A stretch of DNA of 64,000 bases from Gautieria morchelliformis (taxonomy: Eukaryota; Basidiomycota; Agaricomycetes; Gomphales; Gomphaceae). Below the pieces are notes generated by a model that saw only the letters and a program-made list of their open reading frames with translations, did no database searches and was not told the origin of the DNA. The translations under genes and the position numbers were made by a program. The stretch lies in the NCBI GenBank assembly GCA_015179125.1, contig WHVA01000032.1, positions 62,001 through 126,000 of the forward strand, written 5' to 3'. Positions 21,585-31,763 of this stretch are shown here, one piece after another. Positions within the stretch are counted from its first letter, which is position 1. Each line of letters opens with the position of its first letter.

Positions 21585-22725
21585 ATGGTGCGCCCTCAAG
21601 CCCTCTTCAGCTCAGCCGTCGACGAGAACAGCGTGAACAACGCGTTCGACCAGACTTTGTTGTCTGAGGAGAACGGAGCCTCAGGCGAGGTTACGCCCGA
21701 GGATCGACCCGAGGTTGGCACATTGCCAATTGATGAGACGGGGGCCATCGACATGCGGCAGCCGTGGCAGGAAGGACCGAGTGGAAAGAAGGTGAGTACC
21801 GTAGTTGTCTAATCATGGGCGCTGCTGATTTGTCTAGTATAAACGCATGTTATTCTCCTACCACCCGACCGACTTGTCCCTATACGGGTACAAGCTCGCC
21901 GACGGGGGACCTCGCGAGTGGCAGCTCGCGACCAAGGCCGAGGCGAGGTGCGCGCGCTGCGAAGAGCGCGACTATACGTGCCTTCGGGCCGTTAGTCTCG
22001 ACTTCGGCCTCGCCGACCAGGGTGCTTGCGTGTGGTGCAGGACCCGTTCCTTGGGTTGTAGTATCGCCCAAGGTCGCCGCAGCAAGGCAACCCCAGGCAA
22101 GGGTCAGGCGGGTACCGCGAGCAAGAAGCGAGCGAGGAGCGAGGAGGCCGAGGATGGACCGAGGCCGAGGAAAGAGGCCAAGGTTCAGGACGAAGTTGCA
22201 GAGGACGACGACTCGAGTGATTGGGTCGAGAGGAACCTCGAGATGAGGGTAGAGCGGATGGAAGCGAGGTTGAGCGAGGAGAAGGGTAAGGAGACTGGGG
22301 AAGTGAGGCAGCGTGAGGAGACAGTGGTCGGGGAAGTGAGGCAGACTGAGGGGGAGGAAACCGAGGTTGGAGGTCGGAGGGCGAAAAAGGACAAGAAGAC
22401 GAAAAGATCGGAGCGAAGTGCGGAGATGAGGGAGTTGATAGCGGCGGTGAGGGATGTGGGACAGAAGGTTGGCGAGGTTGGGGAGAGGGTGTGCGAGTTG
22501 CTAGGGGAGTTTAGGGCTGCGAATGACAGGATGAGCAGGGCGGACGTGGAGTTCATGAGGATAAGGAGGAGGCGGAATTATTTGAAGCGGATGCAGGGGG
22601 CGAGAGACTTGGCGGATTATGGGGGACATGGGGGTCTGGTGGAGCGAAGTAGTAGCAGTAATGAGGAGGAGTCAGGCGAGGGGAGCGAGGAGAGCGAGGG
22701 AGAGGATATGAGGATGGTGGAATAA
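21585..22725 (+). CDS. Antisense accessory ORF of the chromovirus: Cys-cluster, coiled-coil-like protein
   Basis: Lies between pol and the 3' LTR on the strand opposite to gag-pol. First open block from ATG 21585 to 21791; second block 21838-22725; between them a 46-nt segment with GTGAGT...CTAG borders and a branch-like GCTGAT, consistent with an intron. The frame stays the same across it; total about 364 residues. The second block has two clusters CARCEERDYTC and CVWCRTRSLGC (each C-x2-C-x6-C, 15 residues apart), recalling but not matching the fungal Zn2Cys6 cluster. A Lys/Arg stretch and a long Glu/Lys/Arg-rich, probably coiled region follow (VERMEARL, MRELIAAVRDVGQKVGEV), then an acidic tail. 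It could be a DNA- or RNA-binding regulator. Function unknown. Confidence 0.7.
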
Positions 22726-25700
22726 CTAGTAAATGGAATAATAGACTTTTCTTGGATTTTATCGATTTGTTTTGAAGGGTTTTTGTCATCTAACTACCGG
22801 GGTCATGGGGATTAACAGGGAAAACGATCATAGAGCAGTCAAGGGGCCGGGCTTGCCCGGGTAAGAGTCATGGAAATCCGTGACCAGCTCCGAGGCATGA
22901 TCAAGCTCGGAAGCGAGGATCCACGAGGTTTCTTCGTCGGTACCTTCGTAACCAGTCCACCTAACAAGGTAGAGTAATTTGCAGCTCTTGCGTCTATTAT
23001 CGATCTTCGAGTCGAGGATTTCGGAAACCTCGAACTCGGGTTCGCCGTCGATAACGACTGGGGGCGGAGGCGGCTGAACTCGGTTTGGTATGGTGTTGGG
23101 CGAGGCTGGTTCGAGCATAGATACGTGGAAGACCGGATGGACTGAATGCATGTGTTCTGGAAGTCGAAGGGTGAAGGAGTGAGTACCCGCTCGGGAAATG
23201 ATTTCAAAAGGACCCAAGAACTTCTCGGCGAGCTTCTTGGTAGGCCGAGTTGTTCGAAAGTACTGTGCCTTTACAAAAGCGAGGGATCCTACTTGGAAAT
23301 CAGGAGCGGGCTTGCGACGAACATCGGCCGAGGCTTGGTAAGTTTTCTGAGCCTCGAGGATGGCGCGGCGAAGTTCTTGGTGAAGCTCGTCCAGGTCAAC
23401 CACGAAGTCTCGGGCTCGTGCCGAGGCGAGGTCGCGCTCGGGGTGAACTGCGAGGTTCGGATGGTAGCCTTTATTGGCAAAGAATGGGGAGACGCCGGTG
23501 GTTGCGCTAGGCGCGTTGTTGTAGGCGAACTCGGCTAGGGGAAGGAGCGAAGCCCAATTGGACTGCTGATAGTTGCAATAGATCCTGAGGTACTGTTCCA
23601 AAGTTTGGTTAGCATGCTCGGTCTGACCGTCACCCTCGGGATGATATCCCGAGGTGAAATGCAACCGCATGTCCAAAGCTTTCCCTAGGGAACGCCAGAA
23701 GTGCGAAACAAACTCGGAACCCCTGTCCGAGGTGACGTGCGAGGGGACTCCATGCTTTGAAAAGACATGAAGAACGAAGAGGTGAGCGAGCTCCTGCGAG
23801 GTTATCTTGTCTGTGGTTGGAATGAAGATAACCTGCTTAGTGAAGCGGTCAACAATCACTAGGATGGAGGTGAACTCGGATGAAGGGGGGAGTTGCTCAA
23901 TGAAATCCATAGAGATGGAATTCCAAGGTTTCTCGGGAACAGGAAGTTGCTTGAGGAGACCATAGGGTTTGTGACGTTGCGGCTTGCTTCGCATACAAGT
24001 GGTACACGTCTTGCAATACTCCTTGACAAAGGATCTAATCCCTGGCCAAGTATAGTCTCGTCGGATCAGCTCCAAGGTCTTGTTGACCCCGAAGTGTCCC
24101 GAGAGAATGTGATCGTGCTTGTATTGCAGGATGCGAAGTCGAAGGTCTTGGGCCGCTGGAACATAGGTTCGGTTGTCAAGTTTGAGAAATCCCTCGGGGT
24201 CTGTGGTCCACCTCGGGTCATTAACCAAGCCGAGGTGCGACTTGGCTATGGGGTCCGAGGGGAGGTTTGCTAGTATGTCAGCTCGGATCTGCTCGGTATC
24301 AAGCAGTGAAGCGGCTCGGAGTACGATGGGAGCGAGGTTAGTAGCTCTAAGGGACGATGCCAGCTGGTGCTGAGTAAACACTGGCCGTAGGTTCTGCGGG
24401 TTTATGGTGGCATAGTCGCTATTCCCCTCTTTAAGGTAGACGTCCCATCGTCTGGTGAGAGAGTCAGGCTTCGTTCCGAGGCGACCAGGTCGGAAGCGTA
24501 TGGCGAGGTTGAACTGGGAAAGGTATTCCGACCACCGAGCTTGACGACGGGTCAAGAGCTTCGTAGTTGAAAAGTATTCGAGGTTCTTGTGATCGGTGAT
24601 AACGTCAACTGGTTCGCCTGAGCCCTCTAGGTAGTGTCGCCAGCGTTGAAAAGCTTCAAAAATGGCGAGGAGCTCCTTGTCGTGAACATCGTAGTTGAGC
24701 TCGGTAGAGGTGAATGTGCGGGAGTGGAAAGCGACAGGATGAAGTTCGCCTTCCGAGGTTCGTAGTGATAAGATTGCCGCTAAGGCATAATCTGATGCAT
24801 CAGTCTCTACGATCAGTGGAAGGTCAGGAATCCAGTGAGTAAGGATAGGGGCGGTAGTGAACGCCCTCTTCAACAGGTTGAAAGCCCTCGACAATCCTCG
24901 GAAAAATTCCAAGGGGTACCCTTGCGGGTAAGTCGGGTGAGAGGAATGGTGATGTCGGAGTAGTTGTGAATGAAACGTCGGTAGAAGTTGGCGAAGCCGA
25001 GGAAGGATTGGATGTCGCGAACTTTGCGAGGTTCAGGCCAGTCTTGAATGACCTTTACTTTGTCATCTGCCATAGTGAGGCCCTCGGGAGAGAGTATGTA
25101 GCCGAGGAATTCAACCGAGTCGCGATGGAACTCGCATTTGTCTTCTTTGGCGAAGAGGTTGTTGAGTCGTAGTCGTAGCAAGACTTCCTTGACATGTTCA
25201 ACATGTTTGGAGGGGTCACTGGAGTAGATTAGAATGTCATCCAAGTATACCACCACACAAACGTCCAAAAGGTCGGCGAACACCTCGTTCATGAATCTCT
25301 GGAAGGCAGCAGGGCCATTAGTGAGACCAAATGGCATGACCAACCATTCGAACGACCCATAGCGAGTCCTGAAGGCGGTCTTCCATTCGTCACCCTCGGC
25401 CACCCGTACGAGGTGGTAAGCGTGACGAAGGTCAATTTTCGTATAGATGCGAGCATTCTTTGGAGCATCAAGTAAGTCAGCAATCAATGGCAATGGATAC
25501 CGATCTTTTTTTGAGATTTTGTTCAAACCTCGGAAGTCGACACACAACCGAAGTGAGCCATCTTTTTTGCGAACAAACAATACCGGTGCACCATGAGGCG
25601 AGCGTGAAGGTCGGATGAAACCGATGTTTAAATGCTCGTCGATGAACTCGCGTAGTGCTTTGAGTTCGGAAGCTGAGAGAGAGTAGATGGGACCGATAGG

Positions 25701-27812
25701 TGGCGAGGTCCCTTCTTCGAGGTTGATTTTGATATCGTGAGGTCGGTGGGGAGCTAGAGTGTCAGCGCGTGCTTTGCTGAACACATCTGCAAATTCGTGA
25801 TATACTTCAGGAACATGTTTCTTAACGTTCTCAGGAAGCTCGGAAGAGCTTCCTCCCGATGTTGCCCCTCTGGCGAGGAGCTCAGGCGAAGCCAAATTGA
25901 GCTGAAACACTTCGGACCCTTCCAATCTAGATGCGCGCATGAAAGCGGGTGCATTGATTAGGGAAACGAGGGGTGCTTGCAACTTCGGAAGCGAGGTCGG
26001 AGGCGGGGGCGAAGATGCCGTAGGCGAGGTCGAAGTCGTAGCCGAAGCTGAGCGGGCTGACGTCGCCGGGGTCGCTGGAGTCGTTGTTAGGTCGATGGTC
26101 TTGAAAGTAATACTGCCCAATACCCAGTCAATCGACGGATTGTAGCGGGTGAGCCAGTTGTGGCCAAGTACCATCGAGCAACTTGAGTCGAGCGAGGTTA
26201 CGTAGAAGGTAACCCATTGTTGTTCGCCGGTCGGAAAGCAAATGCAGAGGTCTAGAGCTTGGGTAATGGTAGTGTTAGTACTACCGTCAAATAGTTTCAA
26301 GGGTATAGGAGAGACAGGATAAGCAGGCATGGAGTACTTCTGGACAAATCTGGATTCAATAAAACAGTCTGAGGACCCGCAGTCAACTAATGCAACAAAA
26401 GCGACGTTGGGCAGCGAAGGCGAGGTTAGATCTACATTAAGGGAATCTTTGGACAATGAATGAGAAGCGGCGCTGAGTCTGAGCACACGGGTGAGGTTAC
26501 CGCAATCCTCGGATCGTGTGGTTCCGAGGTTGCTACCTATTTTTTCACCTCCGTAATGGAGGCTGAAGTCCCCTCGTTAGGGGTCTTCGTTGCCCGACCT
26601 TTAGAACCGCTACTATTGGTAGACTTGTTCTTCGGGCAGTCCTTGACGACGTGACCTTTGGTGCCGCAAAGCAGACAAAGTCCTTGGTCGACCCGGCGTT
26701 GGCGCTCCTCGGGAAGCAGTTTGCCATCCTTTCCGAGTTTGCTCGAAATGTTGGGCTGGCTCTTGTTGTTCGAAGAGTTGTTGTCGTTGGAACCCTTGCC
26801 GCTGTTGTTAGTCTTGTTGCGGTTCTTATTGTTATTGGAACCACTGGAAGACTGGTGGTTGTTAGTGGCATTGCTACTGGGCTGATTAGTGGTGCGTGCA
26901 GGCTGGGAGCTACGACCATTGATCATGGCGTCGTATTCCTTTCGCTCCCAGTAACGGCTATCGCATTCCAGCGCGAAGTTCCTAAGCTCGGCGAGGCTGC
27001 GGAATCGAGGGAAGTGAAGTAAGTCGTCCTTGATCCGTTTGGCCAAGCCCTTGTAGGCAAAGTGTCGGAGGGCCGCGTCGTTCCACTGAGTCCGAGTCGA
27101 AGCTCGGGCGAAATCGATAAAGAATCGCGCGGCCTTGTGGTGCTCTTTCATAACGATCTTCTCGAGGTCAATCTCGGCTTGGGCCGCGTTGTCGTATGGG
27201 CCGAAGTTAAGCTCGAGCTCGGCCTTGAAGCTGTCCCAGTCCTCGAGCCAATCTGGCTCGGGTTGGACTTCGCCGAGGATCGCCGGCTCGAAATATTGCA
27301 GAGCCGAGCCGGACAGGTAAGAAATAGCATACTGCACCTTTGAGGCCCCAGTCTTGAACGCGGTGGGGCGATCTCTGAAGTTGAGTACACATTGAAGGAA
27401 GAAAGTGCGAAGCTTGGCTTGGTCAGTACCGTCATAACTATCCGGTTCCTTGACCTTGGCTCGTGCTTCGGATTCGCGAGGTTTCGCGAGTTTGATGAAC
27501 ACTCGACGCATAAGCTCGTTGTCCTCGAGGTCACCGAGGTCCTCGGGCGGAAGGTTGGGGAGGTCCCGATCGTTGTCAGAACTTCTAGAGCCATCACCTG
27601 GATCACCTGGAGGGTCACCGAGGTTAGCCCTACCTTTGCCTTTGTTACTAGGCTCGGCGGGGTCTGCGAGGGGTATCCCCGGGGACGGGGGTGAATCATC
27701 GGGGGCTTCCGAGAAACGTCGCTGTTCTGAGATACCCCGAAGGGTGCGAGAACGAGTTATCATGGACATCGTGAAAAAAGGGATACGTAGGGTGTAAGCA
27801 GTCTGAAAATAC

Positions 27813-28373
27813 TGTTACGATACGATCCGTCGTAAGGTTGACCGAGGTCGGGAACGAAACCCGAGGCAAGGTCCGAGGTTACGGGGCGAGGTTTGGATGG
27901 GGAAGTCGGAGAGGGACTTGGCTTCAGCTTATGTGCTGCGCCGACCCTACGCACGAGTCCCAATTTCGGAGGTAAACGAATAAGAGGCGAGGTTCTGGCT
28001 TAAGAGGCGAGGCGTAGAAACTAGCTAGGGATCGAAGGGACACGATAGTTGATTTTCAGACTGAGGAGTAGGAATGCATACAAGGGGGTTATATACGGAC
28101 GAGGTGCAAGTCAGGGGCGAACGGATTAGTGGAGGTCAGGGCGAGGTCAGGAGACCGAGGTCAGGGCGAGGTAATATACGAATGATGCGTGATGGAGCGG
28201 AATCAGTAACTAAGGGGATACGGGCATGGGATCAAGGTCGGATATGAGTTCAAGCTCGGGATCGGGCTCGGGCACGGATAAGTATCATATGTACTCGGGC
28301 ATGAATATCACAAGGCTCGGGCTCGGAAGAAGGTTCTACCGGTAAGTAGCCGGCCAAAGGCCGGGTCCTTACA
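27813..28373 (-). repeat. 5' LTR of the young chromovirus
   Basis: Pairs with 20851-21411. The right duplication GACGG follows at 28374-28378 inside the Copia gag. Confidence 0.95.
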
Positions 28374-28601
28374 GACGGTTCGATGTGGAGAATGATTTTC
28401 GCGCGGGCCACTTGCTGCTTCTTCACATAAGCACGAACAGCCTTGGAGCTGTCAGTGCCCGCGGGGCGATGCTCAGTCCCATCAACAACATCCCAAAGGT
28501 CCTTCTCAATGAGCAGGGCCTCCATCATATAACGCCAGTCCACATAATTCTTTTCATTCAGCTTCTCAAACTGAGTCTCCAGCATGATTGCAAGTGATTT
28601 G

Positions 28602-28760
28602 AGCTTTCAGTAGGCTCAACAACAGTGCACGCTTTCGGTAGGCATGACTTTTGACAATTGAGCTTTCGGTAGGCTCAACAACGGTGCATGCTTTCGATAG
28701 GCATGTCTTTCGATGAGTAAGCATGCTTTCGTTAGGCGCAATGCACTTTCAGTAGGCGCA
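28602..28760 (-). repeat. Repeated CTTTCGGTAGGC motif in the Copia leader
   Basis: Six variants of CTTTCRGTAGGC occur within about 160 bp (from 28604, 28632, 28662, 28691, 28727 and 28746 approximately), alternating with CTCAAC and CATG contexts. They lie between the 5' LTR and gag, where a packaging or dimerisation signal would be expected. Function unknown. Confidence 0.6.
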
Positions 28761-28936
28761 ATTTTCAAGTGTCGACTTCGGCCTCAACAGGCAAGGGGTG
28801 CACGCAGTTGTGTTAGAAAACAAGATGATAGTTGGTTACAACTGCGTAAGGAGCTAGTGTACAACTTGTAGAAAACTAATGAACCATTTTCATGTAAATG
28901 ACGTCAACATGATGTCGCTCGCATTCCAACACCGCT

Positions 28937-29284
28937 GTTATTCATGTTTTCACAGTGCTCGATCCTCTCCCACTCGGCATTTTCATGTTTCCCTGCATCG
29001 TATTGCATACTCGTCTGGTCTGCGCCATTTTCTGACCCAGTTACTTTTTCATGTATTTCAGAACTACATTTCAATAGTATAATGCACTGATTTATCAGTA
29101 TTTTATAACTGCAATTTTAAGTACAAAAAAGGCAGAAAATCAGTGTAAATTGTTTCTGAAATGGACATTCTCTCTACTAGATTTCGGGGTCGCGCCAATT
29201 GACCGGTGTACTTAAATTCAGGTATGCGAGCACTTAGATTTGGTACCTTCTGTACTGATTTATCAGTACGTAATGTACTTAACA
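28937..29284. other. AT-rich stretch with a repeated palindrome
   Basis: No gene seen. The palindrome CTGATTTATCAG occurs at about 29087 and again at about 29259, and TTTAAGTAC appears in both orientations between them. It may be a small foldback element next to the left inverted repeat at 29285. Confidence 0.4.
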
Positions 29285-29330
29285 TAAGATAGAAGTCACT
29301 TAAATGCGACACCTTTATGTAAGCGGGTGC

Positions 29331-29624
29331 CTATATCACGTGATGCACCAAATCTTCAATTTGGTGAAAAAAAAAACCCCTTAGTTGAGACAGCATTTCA
29401 GTGAACCAGGCTAAATAGACTCTCTTTTTATAGTGCCTTGCCAAACTAGGATATAATTTTTGGAAGTGAAATACGATAGCTGTGGAATTCCATGCAATAA
29501 TATAATCTCTAAGCACTGAAAGCTGTCCAGAAGCAGCATCCCCTCCTTCAGCTGCAAGTGAATTGTGCTCCTTGATGTAAAGTATGTACTCATCATCTGA
29601 ATCCTCTGAATCATCTACAACCAT
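29331..29624 (-). CDS. Small acidic ORF of unknown function inside the inverted-repeat element
   Basis: Starts VVDDSEDSDDEYILYIKEH; about 97 codons from 29624, with an ATG six codons further upstream in the same region (MAAIMVVDDSEDS). It ends almost at the left inverted repeat. No domain recognised. It may be one exon of the element's gene. Confidence 0.3.
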   Translation of the reverse strand: MVVDDSEDSDDEYILYIKEHNSLAAEGGDAASGQLSVLRDYIIAWNSTAIVFHFQKLYPSLARHYKKRVYLAWFTEMLSQLRGFFFHQIEDLVHHVI

Positions 29625-30097
29625 GATGGCGGCCTTCGCAGCCTTCGGTGGCCTTGGACATGCAGATTTGAGATTGTGGAGTCGAGAAGCCTTATTTTTA
29701 GATTTTCATCCCATGTCCATGGCTCAGACTGTTCAAATATACTATTATGATGGGTAGGAAGGGCCTTGGAGTGGCAGCGCAATGTTTTTCCTTCGAGCCA
29801 CAGCTGACAAATATGTCATGTGACCCATCACGTGACCGCCAAATTCTGGCGGTCCAAATACTGACATAGCGTAGAATCACTCTAGGACATCAAAAAAATA
29901 ATTTGGAATTTTTCTTGTGTCACACTTAGAACATCCCCTTGCTCTGCTAGGGCTCTCCCACTGGAAAATCGTGGGATAGCTGCAGGCACCAGGCACATGG
30001 GCACATGCATTAGTGCCCTTGCCGAGTTGGCACGGCCTACTTTTGCTCATACTTACTTGCGTGTCATACGTGTCTCTCTTCGTGTGATTTTCTTAAG

Positions 30098-30470
30098 TGT
30101 CCTATTGTCGTGGCCTCTCCCCAACATTCCAATCGTTCAGGTACTGTTCCTGTCCCCCTCCTGCAGCTTTCTTTCTCTTTTCATGGTGGTGTTGCAAATG
30201 TCTCCTTATGTCTGGGTGCATCTGCAGGTTATTTTCTTGAGTGTCCTAATGTCATGGCCACTCCTCAACTTTCCAATGGTTCAAGTACGGTTCGCATCCG
30301 CCTCCTATGGCTTTATTTCTGATTTCAAGGTAGTTCCTATTGTCGTGCCCACTCCTCAACATTCCAATGGTTCAACTATGGATCGTATCCCCCTCCTACG
30401 GATTTCTTTCTGATTTCAAGGTAGTTTTGCAAAAGTCTCGTTATTTCCAGGTGTGTCTGCAGGTTCGTTG
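30098..30470 (+). repeat. Degenerate tandem repeat
   Basis: A block containing GTGTCCTATTGTCGTGG, CCAACATTCC and CCCCCTCCTGC-like stretches recurs at about 30098, 30241 and 30327 with spacings of about 90-143 bp. In one frame it gives Ser/Pro-rich repeats (ATPQxSNGSSTVR). Confidence 0.5.
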
Positions 30471-31086
30471 TTCGACTGTCCTCTTTCGTCCCTTATTTTT
30501 GATCCGTGTCCATGTCCCTTTCCTACAACTCTTGTTTGTCCTGCGCTACTACCACATTGTCTATTTACAGTTCATTTACCGTTATTCATGATCGTTGAAA
30601 CTGTAGACTTGTCCTCGTTTTGGTACTCGGATCTTTACCTGCACCGTTTTACTGGCCTATGTAAGCCTCCCCGCAATGGCATGCATGCGGATAATAAGTC
30701 TTTGTGCCTTGTAGTTATAACTTCATGTCTCTTTTATTGCTTTCTCTTGTGTCCTTGTGTGCTACATGACGGTGAGATATTTTTCCTTTCCTCTTCTCTT
30801 TATCCATCCTCGTTGCTTACGCTGCTTCTTCTCTGTCTTCTGTCATCCCACCACTGTCTTGTTTCTGCGTCCAATTTCTCCAACCGCTGGTCTTCTACCC
30901 TCAAGAATTCACTTGGATGTTGCGTGAAGAGCTTGTCCTGACGGTCGTGAAGGCGGCAGCGAAGTCAACGGTCAGTTTCCCAACTTCATCCTACAAAATA
31001 AGCGTAATTCGTGTGGTGTTCGCCCAGCCACACGTTCAACCGACGACGATGACCAAGGTACGACCTCATTGCTTTGTTGAAGGTAC

Positions 31087-31455
31087 ATGTGCCTGACTCA
31101 TATTCTAAAAGACCCTTTCAGCTTCGCTACTTGGCCTGTGACCGATGCCACAAGAGATGCAATGAACGCTGTGAAGCAAACGCACGACATTTCTCCCCTC
31201 CCCACCTTCGAGGTCAACGGAGACCCTATCGTACCGTCCCAGTACAATAGATTGCTAAAAGGGGCCATCGTGGAGGTGCACTTCGCCCTCACGAGCTGGG
31301 TATTTGCTGGTAGGAGCGCTAAGGCCATGAGTATACCCATGATTCGTGAGATGTTGGTCATATCTCCCCCGAAACCTCCGGTTGCATCTCCCATGAAAAG
31401 GAAGAATATAAGGGATGGCCCTTCAACGATCCCTAAGAAAAAGATTCACGCATAA
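31087..31455 (+). CDS. Transposon-associated protein of unknown function (last exon)
   Basis: Encodes a ~120-residue tail, with LPTFEVNGDPIVPSQY, GAIVEVHFALTSW and a basic C-terminus (SPMKRKN, PKKKIHA). The pattern resembles small proteins often met near DNA transposons in Agaricomycete genomes, from memory and unverified. A preceding small exon with ATGACCAAG (about 31049) is possible. It lies just inside the right inverted repeat. Function unknown. Confidence 0.45.
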   Translation: MCLTHILKDPFSFATWPVTDATRDAMNAVKQTHDISPLPTFEVNGDPIVPSQYNRLLKGAIVEVHFALTSWVFAGRSAKAMSIPMIREMLVISPPKPPVASPMKRKNIRDGPSTIPKKKIHA

Positions 31456-31763
31456 TGTTCTTAGTCACATAGCCTTTGTCGTGTAAATTAATTAGCCGAA
31501 TGTTCACTGTCCTGCTCAATTCCAGTGCAAGGGGACTGCCGGTATCGGCCCTTACTCTAGTCCGGCCCTTACTCTAGTCATATATCTCCTCCAATAATAT
31601 AGATATTTCCCAAGTCTCTCCTAGAAGTTGTAGCTATGCATAACCCAAAGAGACTCTAGGAAGCAGTTTGGCAAAAAAATTCTGCCTTCCAGTTTTATTG
31701 AGCTCACCGTCGGATGGTCCCAAGCTTACGTAAAGGTGCCGCATTTAAACGACTTCTATCTTA

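Larger units (their letters stand above)
20851..28373 (-). mobile_element. Young Ty3/gypsy chromovirus, near-whole
   Basis: 7.5-kb element with two 561-bp LTRs that I read as identical and the target duplication GACGG (20846-20850, 28374-28378). Order on minus: 5' LTR, gag (about 26.54-27.77 kb; retrotransposon gag fold and knuckle CLLCGTKGHVVKDC), then pol (about 22.83-26.49 kb): protease-like (LVDCGSSDCFI), RT with VVYLDDILIYS, RNase H, integrase, and a chromodomain (LVRWTGYEGTDEETSW). Gag and pol lie in different frames. It looks almost whole, with perhaps one break in pol. Identical LTRs point to a very recent insertion. An additional antisense gene lies between pol and the 3' LTR. Confidence 0.95.
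20132..28931 (-). mobile_element. Short gag-only Copia element, split by a younger gypsy insertion
   Basis: LTRs of 125 bp (20132-20256, 3' LTR) and 121 bp (28811-28931, 5' LTR), flanked by near-identical target sites CCACT (20127-20131) and CCGCT (28932-28936). Between them, excluding the gypsy element inserted at 20851, lies only about 1 kb: a leader (28586-28810) and a UBN2-type Copia gag. The gag N-part is at 28379-28585 and its C-part, with a CCHC knuckle CYSCGKKGHYKSNC, is at about 20257-20850. Gag runs up to the 3' LTR and no protease, integrase or RT is present. This is the layout of non-autonomous gag-bearing elements (TR-GAG in plants). It is broken by the insertion. Confidence 0.85.
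29285..31763. mobile_element. 2.5-kb segment bounded by 40-bp inverted repeats (DNA-transposon-like)
   Basis: 29285-29324 and 31724-31763 are inverted repeats: 36 of 40 bases pair, and all four differences are transitions. Inside lie an acidic minus-strand ORF (29331-29624), a degenerate tandem repeat (about 30098-30470) and a plus-strand ORF near 31.1-31.5 kb. No transposase catalytic domain is recognisable and no clean target duplication is visible, so it is either a decayed cut-and-paste transposon or a non-autonomous derivative. The palindromic sequence next to the left arm may be a later insertion. Confidence 0.5.

Noticed and set aside
21847-22725. Calling the antisense ORF a Zn2Cys6 transcription factor
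   Set aside because: The Cys spacing within each cluster fits, but the 15-residue linker and the absence of the usual basic residues after the second Cys do not. Left as an unnamed Cys-cluster protein.
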